Made by a program: the position numbers and the translations under genes. 64,000 nt of DNA from assembly GCF_001940455.1 (NCBI RefSeq), contig NZ_MKQR01000006.1:94903-158902 (forward strand), in the 5' to 3' direction. Origin of the DNA: Actinokineospora bangkokensis. GTDB taxonomy: Bacteria; Actinomycetota; Actinomycetes; Mycobacteriales; Pseudonocardiaceae. Below the pieces are notes generated by a model. The model saw nothing but the letters and a program-made list of their open reading frames with translations, was not told the origin of the DNA and made no database searches. Positions 7,898 through 15,129 of this stretch are shown piece by piece. Numbering within the stretch: position 1 is the stretch's first letter; each line of letters starts with the position of its first letter.

Positions 7898-8673
7898 CGC
7901 GCGGCCCCGAAGGTCTCCAGCAGCAGGGCGTTGAACCGGTCGGGGTCCTCCACCGGCGGGATGTGCGCGGCGGGCAGCAGCTCCACCCGCGCCCCCGGCA
8001 GCCGCGCGCCCAGGCGCTCGGTGAGCACCGGCGGGAACAGGATGTCCTCGGCCCCGCCGACCACCAGCGCCGGGCAGCCGGGCGCGCCCAGCCACTCCTG
8101 GCTGTCGTGCTCCAGCGCCCCGCCGTAGATGCTGCTGAGCGCGGCGACGTCGTACTGGTCGAACATCGCCTTGCGCAGCGCCGCCTCGTGCCGCAGCAGC
8201 GCGGGAACCCCCGCCTCGCTGAACAGCATGCTCTTGAGCACCTCCCAGAACCCGGGCAGGTCGTCGCGCTCCAGGAAGCCGTTGAGCATCCGCAGCAGCT
8301 GCTTGGTCGGCCCGTGCGCGGTGCCGAAGGTGGCGATCAGGCCCAGCCCGGCCAGCCGCTCGGCGTGCTTGGCGGCGAAGTGCTGGGCCACCAGGCCGCC
8401 GTGCGACATGCCGACGACCACGGCCCGCTCCACGCCGAGGTGGTCGAGCAGCGCGGCGAGGTCGTCGGCGTGCTCGGCGTTGGTGGGGAAGCCCACCAGC
8501 GACGGCGAGTCGCCGAAGCCGCGCATGTCGTAGGTGATGGTGGTGAAGTGCTCGGTCAGCGCCCGCACCTGGCGCAGCCAGCTGCCCTGGAGGGTGGCCA
8601 GCAGCACCAGCGGCTGCCCGCTGCCGCGCACCCGGTAGCGGATGCTGCCCCCGTCGAGCTCGATCCGGTCCAC
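7894..8673 (-). CDS. alpha/beta-fold hydrolase (upstream copy)
   Basis: A 259-residue alpha/beta hydrolase with an intact-looking triad: nucleophile elbow GMSHGG around residue 90, the acid in GGAEDILFPP, and His in LPAAHIPPVEDP near the C-terminus. The canonical HG oxyanion turn is replaced by LLATLQGSW, a noticeable deviation. It probably acts as an esterase or thioesterase releasing an activated intermediate in the halogenase operon; substrate unknown. The GTG start at 8673 has AGGGAAGGG 7 bases upstream. A 44-base gap separates it from the acyl ligase, the largest gap in this half of the operon. It shares only fold-level similarity with the next hydrolase, so a recent tandem duplication is not evident. 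Confidence 0.82.
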   Translation of the reverse strand: MDRIELDGGSIRYRVRGSGQPLVLLATLQGSWLRQVRALTEHFTTITYDMRGFGDSPSLVGFPTNAEHADDLAALLDHLGVERAVVVGMSHGGLVAQHFAAKHAERLAGLGLIATFGTAHGPTKQLLRMLNGFLERDDLPGFWEVLKSMLFSEAGVPALLRHEAALRKAMFDQYDVAALSSIYGGALEHDSQEWLGAPGCPALVVGGAEDILFPPVLTERLGARLPGARVELLPAAHIPPVEDPDRFNALLLETFGAAR

Positions 8674-8717
8674 GTCCTGCCCTTCCCTCTGGGGTTGCTG
8701 GTCGGCTGCGGCGGCGC

Positions 8718-10289
8718 TCACCCCGGCTGCCGGGTCCACTCCGCCGCCGCGCCGTGCACGGCCTCGATCACGTGCCGCCGGGGCTTGCCGGTCTCGGTCA
8801 GGCAGCCCTCCTCGACCGTCGGCATCCGGTCCACCACGGCGAAGGACTTCACCCGCTCCCACGGGTGCAGCCCGCGGTTGACCGGGGCGAGCGCGGCGGC
8901 CACGTCGTCGGCGGTGGGCGCGCTCCCGGCCTCGAAGAACAGCAGGGCGCGCAGCTTGCCGCCGGGGCCGGGCGCGACCTGGCACAGCCCGGCGCCCGCC
9001 GCCGTCGCCAGCGCCGTCTCGATCGGGGTGACGAACACCTTCTCGCCGCTGGGCAGCACCAGGAAGTCGCGCAGCCGCCCGAGCACGCGCAGGAACCCCT
9101 CGTCGTCCAGCTCGCCGACGTCGGCGGTCGGCTCGAACCGGTCGGGGTCCCAGTGCCGGGGCTCGACGCAGCCGTCCACCAGGCGCCCGTGCAGGAACGG
9201 CGTGGGCGTGCGCACCTGGATCTCCCGGGTGTCGGGGTCCAGCCGCACCTCGCCCCACGGGATCGGCTTGCCCACCGTGCCGGGCTTGCGCGCCGCGGGG
9301 GTGTTGAGGCCGATCATGCCCAGCTCGGTGGTGCCGTACACCTCGTGCACGGGCAGCCCCGCCGCCAGCAGCTCGGCCATCAGCGCCGGGTCGGTCGGGG
9401 CGCTGCCGACGAAGATCGACCGGATCGCGTCGCCGAACACCGCCCGGTACGCCACCGCGGGCGGCGCGCCGCTCTTGCCGACCCGCCACCGCACGTGCTC
9501 CAGCACCCGGGGCACGGTGACGTGCAGGGTGGGCTGGTGGGCGGCGCTGTCGGCGGGCATGTGCGCGGGGTCGGACAGCACGAAGTCCAACCCGGCGCGC
9601 AGTCCCCAGTAGAGCATCATCCGCTGCGGCAGGTGCGACAGCGGCAGGTACAGCAGCAGCCGGTCACCCCGCCCGAACCCGTACAGCTCGGCGAACCTGT
9701 CCATGGTGAACAGCAGCGGCGCCGCCTCCACGGTGAACAGCTTGGGCTCCGACAGCGTCCCGCTCGTCGACACCACCGTGAACGGCCCGGAGCGGGCGGG
9801 GGCGGGCGCGCCGCCGTCCCCGCCCCCGGCCACCAGGTCGGCCACCGCGGGCACGTCGAGCCCCTCGGGCGCCTCGGGCCCGAGGAACACCACGTCCAGG
9901 CCCGCCGCCCGGAACGCCGCCGCCGCGTCCGGGTTGTCGGTGAAGGCCAGCCCGCACCCGCTCTCCCGCGCGACCGCGACCGCGCGCGCCACCGGGGCGC
10001 TGGGGTAGAGCGCCACGGACAGCGCCCCCACCAGCACGCACGCCAGGTCGGCGAGCACCCACTCGTAGCCGGTGACCCCGTGCACGGCCACCCGGTCGCC
10101 CGCGCCCACGCCGCGGCCGCGCAGCGCCGCGGCCAGCGCCCCGGCGTCCGCGCGGCACGCGGCGTGGCTGACCCGCAGCGCCTGCCCGGCGCGGCGGAAC
10201 AGGAACGCGGCGCCCTCCTCGCCCGCCATGCCGTCGAGCACGGCGGGCAGCGAGCAGGCCCGCGGCGCCGCGGTCGCGGTGGTGCTCAC
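8718..10289 (-). CDS. AMP-dependent acyl ligase (ANL superfamily)
   Basis: A 523-residue ANL adenylating enzyme that would activate a carboxylic acid as acyl-AMP and pass it to CoA or another thiol. The P-loop is STSGTLSEPK (near residue 160), the A5 motif is YGTTELG, the A7/A8 region is DVGELDDEGFLRVLGRLRDF, and the C-terminal catalytic Lys lies in LTETGKPRRH. Layout is closer to long-chain acyl-CoA/acyl-ACP ligases than to NRPS adenylation domains. No carrier protein domain is fused and none is encoded in the operon, so CoA or a carrier encoded elsewhere must be used. The GTG start at 10289 overlaps the HDO stop by 4 bases (GTGA), indicating coupled translation with the oxidase. Confidence 0.85.
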   Translation of the reverse strand: MSTTATAAPRACSLPAVLDGMAGEEGAAFLFRRAGQALRVSHAACRADAGALAAALRGRGVGAGDRVAVHGVTGYEWVLADLACVLVGALSVALYPSAPVARAVAVARESGCGLAFTDNPDAAAAFRAAGLDVVFLGPEAPEGLDVPAVADLVAGGGDGGAPAPARSGPFTVVSTSGTLSEPKLFTVEAAPLLFTMDRFAELYGFGRGDRLLLYLPLSHLPQRMMLYWGLRAGLDFVLSDPAHMPADSAAHQPTLHVTVPRVLEHVRWRVGKSGAPPAVAYRAVFGDAIRSIFVGSAPTDPALMAELLAAGLPVHEVYGTTELGMIGLNTPAARKPGTVGKPIPWGEVRLDPDTREIQVRTPTPFLHGRLVDGCVEPRHWDPDRFEPTADVGELDDEGFLRVLGRLRDFLVLPSGEKVFVTPIETALATAAGAGLCQVAPGPGGKLRALLFFEAGSAPTADDVAAALAPVNRGLHPWERVKSFAVVDRMPTVEEGCLTETGKPRRHVIEAVHGAAAEWTRQPG

Positions 10290-10951
10290 GCCGCGACCCG
10301 CCCCTTGCTCAGCGCGTCGGAGAACAGCTGCCCGTAGGCGCGCAGGGTGTAGCTCCAGGTCGTGACCATCAGCTCGTAGCGCTCGGGGGTCGTCGCCGCC
10401 CGGTCGAACGCCTTGCGCACCAGGGCGATGTGCTCCTGGTCCTCCTCCGAGTGCACCTTGAGGAAGGTGTGCGCGCGCTGGGCGAACTCGTAGGACACCA
10501 TGGCCGAGGTGACCTTGGGGCCCAGCGAGGCGCCCAGGCCCTCGGTGGCCGCGGCGAACCCGAGCAGCGCGGCCGGGTCCTTCATGGACACCGCCCAGTG
10601 GTTCTGCCCCACCATCGTCCAGGTGCCCAGCCCCGGCAGGCCCGACAGGTAGGTGTCGGTGTCGTAGCCCAGGTGCTTGAGGTCCTGCACGCACAGCCGG
10701 TCGTGGTGGCGCTCCTCGATGGCGAGGTTGAGGAAGAAGTCCTGCAACCAGCCCTCGCTGCTGCGCGAGGCCGCCGCGGACAGGAAGTACGGGGTCTGGT
10801 TGACCAGGAAGTAGGTCTCCCGCAGGTAGGCCGCGTACACCTCCTCGGTCAGGTCGCCGCGCAGGATGGTGTCGATGAACGGGTGCTCCACCACGTCGGT
10901 CCGCAGCACGGACTCGGTCTCGGCGAGCGCCTTGTCGTAGGGGCTGGTCAT
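10286..10951 (-). CDS. haem-oxygenase-like diiron oxidase (HDO) candidate
   Basis: A 221-residue all-helical TenA/haem-oxygenase-fold protein. The probable iron ligands are in NLAIEERHHDRL (Glu and His, residues about 80-90) and, in the third core helix, EFAQRAHTFL followed by HSEEDQEH (Asp...His). This pattern matches the HDO superfamily (UndA, SznF, BesC, RohS and CADD are known members), which use O2 for oxidative C-C cleavage, N-oxygenation or similar steps. An ordinary PqqC/TenA thiaminase lacks this ligand set. The ATG start overlaps the previous gene stop as ATGA. The neighbour upstream is a second, structurally different diiron protein, an unusual pairing. The reaction is unknown; an acyl or amino-acid substrate supplied by the acyl ligase is plausible. 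Confidence 0.75.
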   Translation of the reverse strand: MTSPYDKALAETESVLRTDVVEHPFIDTILRGDLTEEVYAAYLRETYFLVNQTPYFLSAAASRSSEGWLQDFFLNLAIEERHHDRLCVQDLKHLGYDTDTYLSGLPGLGTWTMVGQNHWAVSMKDPAALLGFAAATEGLGASLGPKVTSAMVSYEFAQRAHTFLKVHSEEDQEHIALVRKAFDRAATTPERYELMVTTWSYTLRAYGQLFSDALSKGRVAA

Positions 10952-11664
10952 GCGTCGTCCTCCGTGATCCCGATCCTGGCCATGACGTCGTCGAACCGGG
11001 CCCTGGTGCGCTCGGAGTAGTCGCTGGTGACGAACCCGGCGTCGCGGGCCCAGGCGATCGACTCCTTGAGCTGGCCGCCGAGGTAGCCCTCCATGTGCTC
11101 GCGGTACCACTTGCTGTGCTCCACGGCCCGCTTGCGCGCCTCCGGGTTGGCTTCGAGCACCTGGTTGGCGACGGTGATGCCGAACGCCACGTGCCGCCGC
11201 TCCTCGCGCTCGATGCGGTCGAACTGGTGGAAGTAGGGGGTGCCGCTGCGCGCCAGCTGCGCCAGCTCCTCCATCGCCAGCACGCCCTCGGCGTAGAGGT
11301 TGAGCCCGACCAGCACCTCGACCTCGTCGTCGCTGTAGAACAGCTTGGCGAACCGGTCACCGATGTCGTCGATGCGGTAGGCGTCGTGGTCGAACCCGTG
11401 CCAGGGCTGGCCCAGCAGCTCCACGCCCTCGCGGAACAGCCGGGCGTGCACGACCTCGTCGGCGGCGTGGCGGATGAGGTAGTTCTTCTCCCGCAGGCCG
11501 TTGCGCCGCGGCAGCCACCGCGCGCACAGGTCGATGATGTCCAGCTCGGAGTAGTAGAAGTTGACGTAGACGGTGAGGATCAGGTCCCAGGCGTTGCGCC
11601 CGTACTTGTCGATGATCTCCTGCTTGAGCGTGACCGACGGGTCCCGCTCGGTGGTGGCGGTCAT
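10948..11664 (-). CDS. ferritin-like diiron oxygenase (PaaA/PaaC-like fold)
   Basis: A 238-residue four-helix-bundle protein. The expected diiron ligands are visible in order: Glu in YYSELDI, Glu-x2-His in ADEVVHARL, Glu in LYAEGVLAMEEL, and Glu-x2-His in REERRHVAF. It resembles the phenylacetyl-CoA epoxidase and related oxygenase families at fold level rather than ferritin storage proteins. It probably hydroxylates, epoxidises or desaturates the pathway intermediate. The ATG at 11664 is preceded by AAGGAGAG at good spacing. It lies 11 bases after the AhpD-like gene and overlaps the HDO start by 4 bases. No reductase partner is encoded nearby, so electrons must come from elsewhere. Confidence 0.75.
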   Translation of the reverse strand: MTATTERDPSVTLKQEIIDKYGRNAWDLILTVYVNFYYSELDIIDLCARWLPRRNGLREKNYLIRHAADEVVHARLFREGVELLGQPWHGFDHDAYRIDDIGDRFAKLFYSDDEVEVLVGLNLYAEGVLAMEELAQLARSGTPYFHQFDRIEREERRHVAFGITVANQVLEANPEARKRAVEHSKWYREHMEGYLGGQLKESIAWARDAGFVTSDYSERTRARFDDVMARIGITEDDA

Positions 11665-11675
11665 GCCGCTCTCCT

Positions 11676-12239
11676 TCATGCGGTCGTGGACGTCGGCGCG
11701 GCGTCGAAGAGGTCCTCGACGTCGATGGACAGCGCCTTGAGGAACCGGCTCGTGAGGTTGTACATCCCGATCGCCAGCACGATCGTGACGACCTCGGCGG
11801 CCCCGAACTCGGCGGTGAGCCTGGCCCGCAGCTCGTCGGTGACGCCGTCGGGGTCGCGGGTCAGCGCGTCGGCGGTCTCCAGGATCAGCGCCTCGCGGTC
11901 GTCGAAGGCCGACCGCGCGCCCACCAGGTCCCCGACGACGGCGATCTGGTGCTCGGCGATGCCCGCCCGGCGCGCCGAGGCGGTCATGTGCGCCACGCAG
12001 TAGGTGCAGTCCTGGGCCTTGGCCGTGCCCAGCGCCGCCAGCGCGCGCAGCCGGGGCCCGATCGCGGGCGACCGGTACACCTGGGCCCACAGCGGGACGA
12101 ACACCGCGAGCAGGTCCGGGCTGTTGGCCATGGCGCGCAGGATGTTGGGCACGAAGCCGTACTCGGCGCGCACGGCGTCGAACACCTGCCGCACCGGGGC
12201 CGGGACGGAGTCGTCGTCGAGCAGTTCGACGGTGGCCAT
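11676..12239 (-). CDS. carboxymuconolactone decarboxylase/AhpD-family protein
   Basis: A 187-residue helical protein with the AhpD-type thiol motif CTYCVAHMTASARRAG at about residues 77-92 (Cys-x2-Cys plus His). Members act as alkylhydroperoxidases or, in secondary metabolism, as accessory redox or isomerase enzymes. Here it sits 18 bases after the halogenase and 11 bases before the ferritin-like oxygenase, both of which can release peroxide. A role in removing peroxide or shuttling electrons through its dithiol is reasonable but inferred. It belongs to the larger peroxidase-related subfamily, since the N-terminal LLDDDSVPAPVRQVFDAVR and FVPNILRAMANSP segments are present. Confidence 0.85.
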   Translation of the reverse strand: MATVELLDDDSVPAPVRQVFDAVRAEYGFVPNILRAMANSPDLLAVFVPLWAQVYRSPAIGPRLRALAALGTAKAQDCTYCVAHMTASARRAGIAEHQIAVVGDLVGARSAFDDREALILETADALTRDPDGVTDELRARLTAEFGAAEVVTIVLAIGMYNLTSRFLKALSIDVEDLFDAAPTSTTA

Positions 12240-12257
12240 GCCGGGTCTCCTCTCGGC

Positions 12258-13844
12258 TCAGGCGGTGGGGACGAGCAGCCCGTAGCTGACGGCCTCGTGC
12301 ACCAGGCTCTGCGCGCTGTCGCGCTCCTGCCCGGCGGCGGCGAGCGCGCCGACGAGGTCGACGCTGCTGCGGTGCCCGTCGGCCAGCTCCAGCAACCTGC
12401 CCAGGTGCTCGGTCACCGCCAGCGTCGGCCCGGCCGGGGTCACCACCGACCTGCCCGGCCGCAGGTGCGCGCCGTCGATGGCCAGGTCGTCCACGTAGGA
12501 CAGCTCGGTGGCGGTGGTCAGCGGCGCCTGCGGGTCGACGCCGACGCCGGTGCTCTTGCCGTCGAAGATCTGCTCGATGGTGCTGCGCAGCTCCCCGGGC
12601 ACGTCCAGCTCGCGCAGGTACCTGCTGTACCAGGAGCGGTGCTGGAAGGCGCCCGCGATGAGCGAGATGAACGCCTTCTCCGGGTCGATCTCGGCCACGT
12701 CGAACTGGCTGCGGGCGTGCCAGAAGTAGGAGTCCTTGCTGCTGCCGTGCCCGCCGTAGAGGAAGTACACCTGCGCCCGCAGCCGCGCGAACTCCTTGCG
12801 GTAGGCCGCCTCGTAGAAGCCCAGCGCCTCGGCCTGCGGCACCTCCGGGCGGTCGAGCACGGTGTTGACGGTGACCGCGGCCAGGAAGCCGCTGAGCATC
12901 GCCAGGTGCACGCCGGTGGAGAACAGCGGGTCGATGAAGCACGCCGCGTCGCCGACGGCGATGTAGCCGTCGCCGCTGAACCGGTCGTACTGGTAGGACC
13001 AGTCCCTGGCCACGTGGATCTTGTCGGCCTGGGTGGCGCCCGCCAGCCGCGCCGCCAGCTCCGGGGTCTTGGCCAGGCACGCCTCGTAGTAGGCCTGCAT
13101 GCCGCCCTCGCGGTTCTCGTGCAGCACCCTGCTGTCGACGACCATGCCGACGCTGGTGCGGTCCTCGCGCAGCGGGATGAACCACCACCAGCCGTCGTCG
13201 AAGGTCGGCAGGAACGTGTTGCCCGCGTCCAGGCCCGGCGGGCGCTCGGCGCCGGTCCAGTAGGTCCACACGGCGAGGTTCTTGAGGTAGGGGTCCCAGT
13301 TCTGCTCGTGCAGCTGCTTGGTGACCAGCCCGCCCTGCCCGGAGGAGTCGACGATCCACCGGGTGCGCACGGTGTGCGCGCCGCCGTCGGCGTCGGTGAA
13401 GCTCACCGTCGACGGGGCGCCGCCGGTGCCCAGCTCGAACCCGGTGACCCGGTGCTCCTCGCGGACGTCGGCGCCGTGCTCGCGGGCGTTGTCCAGCAGC
13501 AGCTTGTCGAACTCGCCGCGCTCGACCTGGTAGCCGTAGTCGTAGGGCATGGCGAGGGCGTCCTTGAAGTACACCGTCCAGGGCTCGCGGTTCTCGCCCC
13601 ACACCCACTCGACGCCGTGCTTCTTGACGTAACCGTCGCCCTCGATCCGGTCGAGCACGCCGATGCGCTTCATCAGCTCCGCGGTCCCCGACAGCAGCGA
13701 CTCGCCGATGTGGTAGCGCGGGAACCGCTCCGCCTCCAGGATCAGGACGCGCTTGCCGTAGTCGGTGAGCAGGGTGCCGGTCATCGACCCGCCGGGGCCA
13801 CCGCCGATCACCACGACGTCGTAGAGCTCCGCTTCCTCTGGCAC
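12258..13844 (-). CDS. FADH2-dependent halogenase
   Basis: A 528-residue flavoprotein of the tryptophan-halogenase superfamily. GGGPGGS near residue 13 binds FAD, and FPRYHIGESLL follows as in phenolic and carrier-bound-substrate halogenases. The catalytic Lys is probably in GYVKKHGVEW. The halogenase signature WxWxIP appears as WWWFIP, and DPLFSTGVHLAMLSG forms the later FAD/chloride-side motif. Known relatives chlorinate or brominate electron-rich carbons via enzyme-bound hypohalous acid. Sequence style is nearer the PltA/CndH variant than the free-tryptophan enzymes, which suggests an activated acyl or phenol substrate. The C-terminal 100 residues are longer than in tryptophan halogenases. 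GTG start with GAGGGAG 6 bases upstream. No flavin reductase is encoded in the operon. An oxygenase lacking halogenation is the alternative, but the WxWxIP motif argues for halogenation. Confidence 0.85.
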   Translation of the reverse strand: MPEEAELYDVVVIGGGPGGSMTGTLLTDYGKRVLILEAERFPRYHIGESLLSGTAELMKRIGVLDRIEGDGYVKKHGVEWVWGENREPWTVYFKDALAMPYDYGYQVERGEFDKLLLDNAREHGADVREEHRVTGFELGTGGAPSTVSFTDADGGAHTVRTRWIVDSSGQGGLVTKQLHEQNWDPYLKNLAVWTYWTGAERPPGLDAGNTFLPTFDDGWWWFIPLREDRTSVGMVVDSRVLHENREGGMQAYYEACLAKTPELAARLAGATQADKIHVARDWSYQYDRFSGDGYIAVGDAACFIDPLFSTGVHLAMLSGFLAAVTVNTVLDRPEVPQAEALGFYEAAYRKEFARLRAQVYFLYGGHGSSKDSYFWHARSQFDVAEIDPEKAFISLIAGAFQHRSWYSRYLRELDVPGELRSTIEQIFDGKSTGVGVDPQAPLTTATELSYVDDLAIDGAHLRPGRSVVTPAGPTLAVTEHLGRLLELADGHRSSVDLVGALAAAGQERDSAQSLVHEAVSYGLLVPTA

Positions 13845-13892
13845 AGTTCTCCCTCGTTCTCGCTTCGCTGGGTGCGGTGGCCGGGCGGTCGG

Positions 13893-14564
13893 TCAGCCGT
13901 AGACGGCGACGTCCGCGTCCGGGGCCACCAGGTACCGGTAGAACGGGCTGTCGCTGCGGTAGCCCCGCGAGAACAGCTCGCCGGTGTCGAGCAGCAGCGC
14001 GGTGCTGGTGTCGGGCTCGTCGAGCTCGGTGTCGACGAACTCGATGCCGGTCTCGGTGAACCCGAGCGCCAGCAGCGGCCCCATCGGCGTGGTGGCCGTG
14101 TTGCGGAACAGGTCCGCGACGATGTGCGAGTAGCCGTTGCGCAGGCACCAGTGCAGGCACCCCTTGGACAGCGCGGCGAAAACGCCGTACGGCATTTCCG
14201 GGTAGCGCTGGTTGCGGAACTCCTCCAGGATCATCAGCCGCTGGCACTCGACCAGCCTGCGGCCTTCCCCGCGCAGGGCGGTGATGTCGGCGAACTGCTC
14301 GATCGGCAGCCGCAGGGACGAGTCCCTGACCAACCGCATGGTGCCCACCACCCGGCCGCCGGTGGCGGCCAGCAGGTACGCCGAGTGCGGGTGGAACCAG
14401 TCCTTGTGCAGCTCCGGGGCGTCCGGCGGCAACCACCCGTGCTCGCGGCCGTAGACCGCCCGCCACAGCCCGTCGACCTCGTCGTAATCGGAATCCGCGC
14501 ACGCCAAATAGACCCCTGAATTGCGTGGAGTCGTCAGCGTGCGCTCAACGAATTGCCACTCCAA
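13893..14564 (-). CDS. GNAT-fold acyltransferase, N-acyl-amino-acid synthase/autoinducer-synthase-like
   Basis: A 223-residue protein and first gene of the operon. VVGTMRLVRDSSLRLPIEQ followed by an ECQRLMILEEFRNQRYPE segment resembles the substrate half of the N-acyl amino acid synthases (FeeM type), LuxI-like acyl-homoserine-lactone synthases and the PEP-CTERM/exosortase-associated acyltransferases. All of these share a GNAT core and take acyl groups from acyl-ACP. It may therefore join a fatty acyl group to an amine or amino acid as the first or last pathway step. The start is a rare TTG at 14564, supported by AGGGAG 4 bases upstream and by the lack of any in-frame ATG or GTG above it. The assignment to family is moderate; a stand-alone N-acetyltransferase is the alternative. 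Confidence 0.62.
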   Translation of the reverse strand: MEWQFVERTLTTPRNSGVYLACADSDYDEVDGLWRAVYGREHGWLPPDAPELHKDWFHPHSAYLLAATGGRVVGTMRLVRDSSLRLPIEQFADITALRGEGRRLVECQRLMILEEFRNQRYPEMPYGVFAALSKGCLHWCLRNGYSHIVADLFRNTATTPMGPLLALGFTETGIEFVDTELDEPDTSTALLLDTGELFSRGYRSDSPFYRYLVAPDADVAVYG

Positions 14565-15129
14565 AGCACTCCCTGGAAAACGGCTCGTGAGCTGAGCGCC
14601 GGTCGACGCTGACCTTTACTCGGTTTTCCCAGCGTGGCAGGCCGTCGTCGGGGTGTCAACGGCCCGCGGACCCGCCCGCGGGCGGTTAACTCGTTCGGAG
14701 CACGTTTAGCGCGGGAGCGCGCCGAACGAATGCGGTGCCGGTCGGGTGCGGCCGCTTCCCCCATTCGGTTCCTCTTCCGCCGAGAGATTATTCCCCGGAC
14801 GTGGAATGTCTGTCCACAGTGGAATTGACAGGTCGGTCCGCCGCCGCGCGGCCCGGCACACGTCGCAGGCCGTCCGCTGTGGACCCGGTGATCCACAACG
14901 GTTCGCAGTCGCGCGCCCCCGGCGCCCGCGGGCCGGGCGGGCCGCGGCTGGGCGGTGGTCACCCGCGCGGGGCAGGTCGCGGGTGCGCTTCCGGTCACAC
15001 CGGCCGCACGCCGTACGACTCATTCGGCGCACTCCCGCCCGTTCTCGGCGTCCGAAGGGTGGAATGGAAATCAAGTGGGAGGAGAACGGGATCAACCGGG
15101 GGTTGGCACGCCGTTCACCGCGCCGTGAA
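14565..15129. promoter_or_regulatory. 565-bp promoter region of the halogenase operon
   Basis: No credible gene lies between the operon start and the hsdS stop. Base composition drops here relative to the flanks. Three dyads stand out: TCGTTCGG (14691-14698) with CCGAACGA (14722-14729); TCCACAGTGGA (14813-14823); and TGTGGA (14878-14883) with TCCACA (14892-14897). The latter two share the TCCACA core and could be two sites for one regulator, although no regulator gene lies in the operon. Open frames here have poor codon structure and are not called. Confidence 0.5.
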
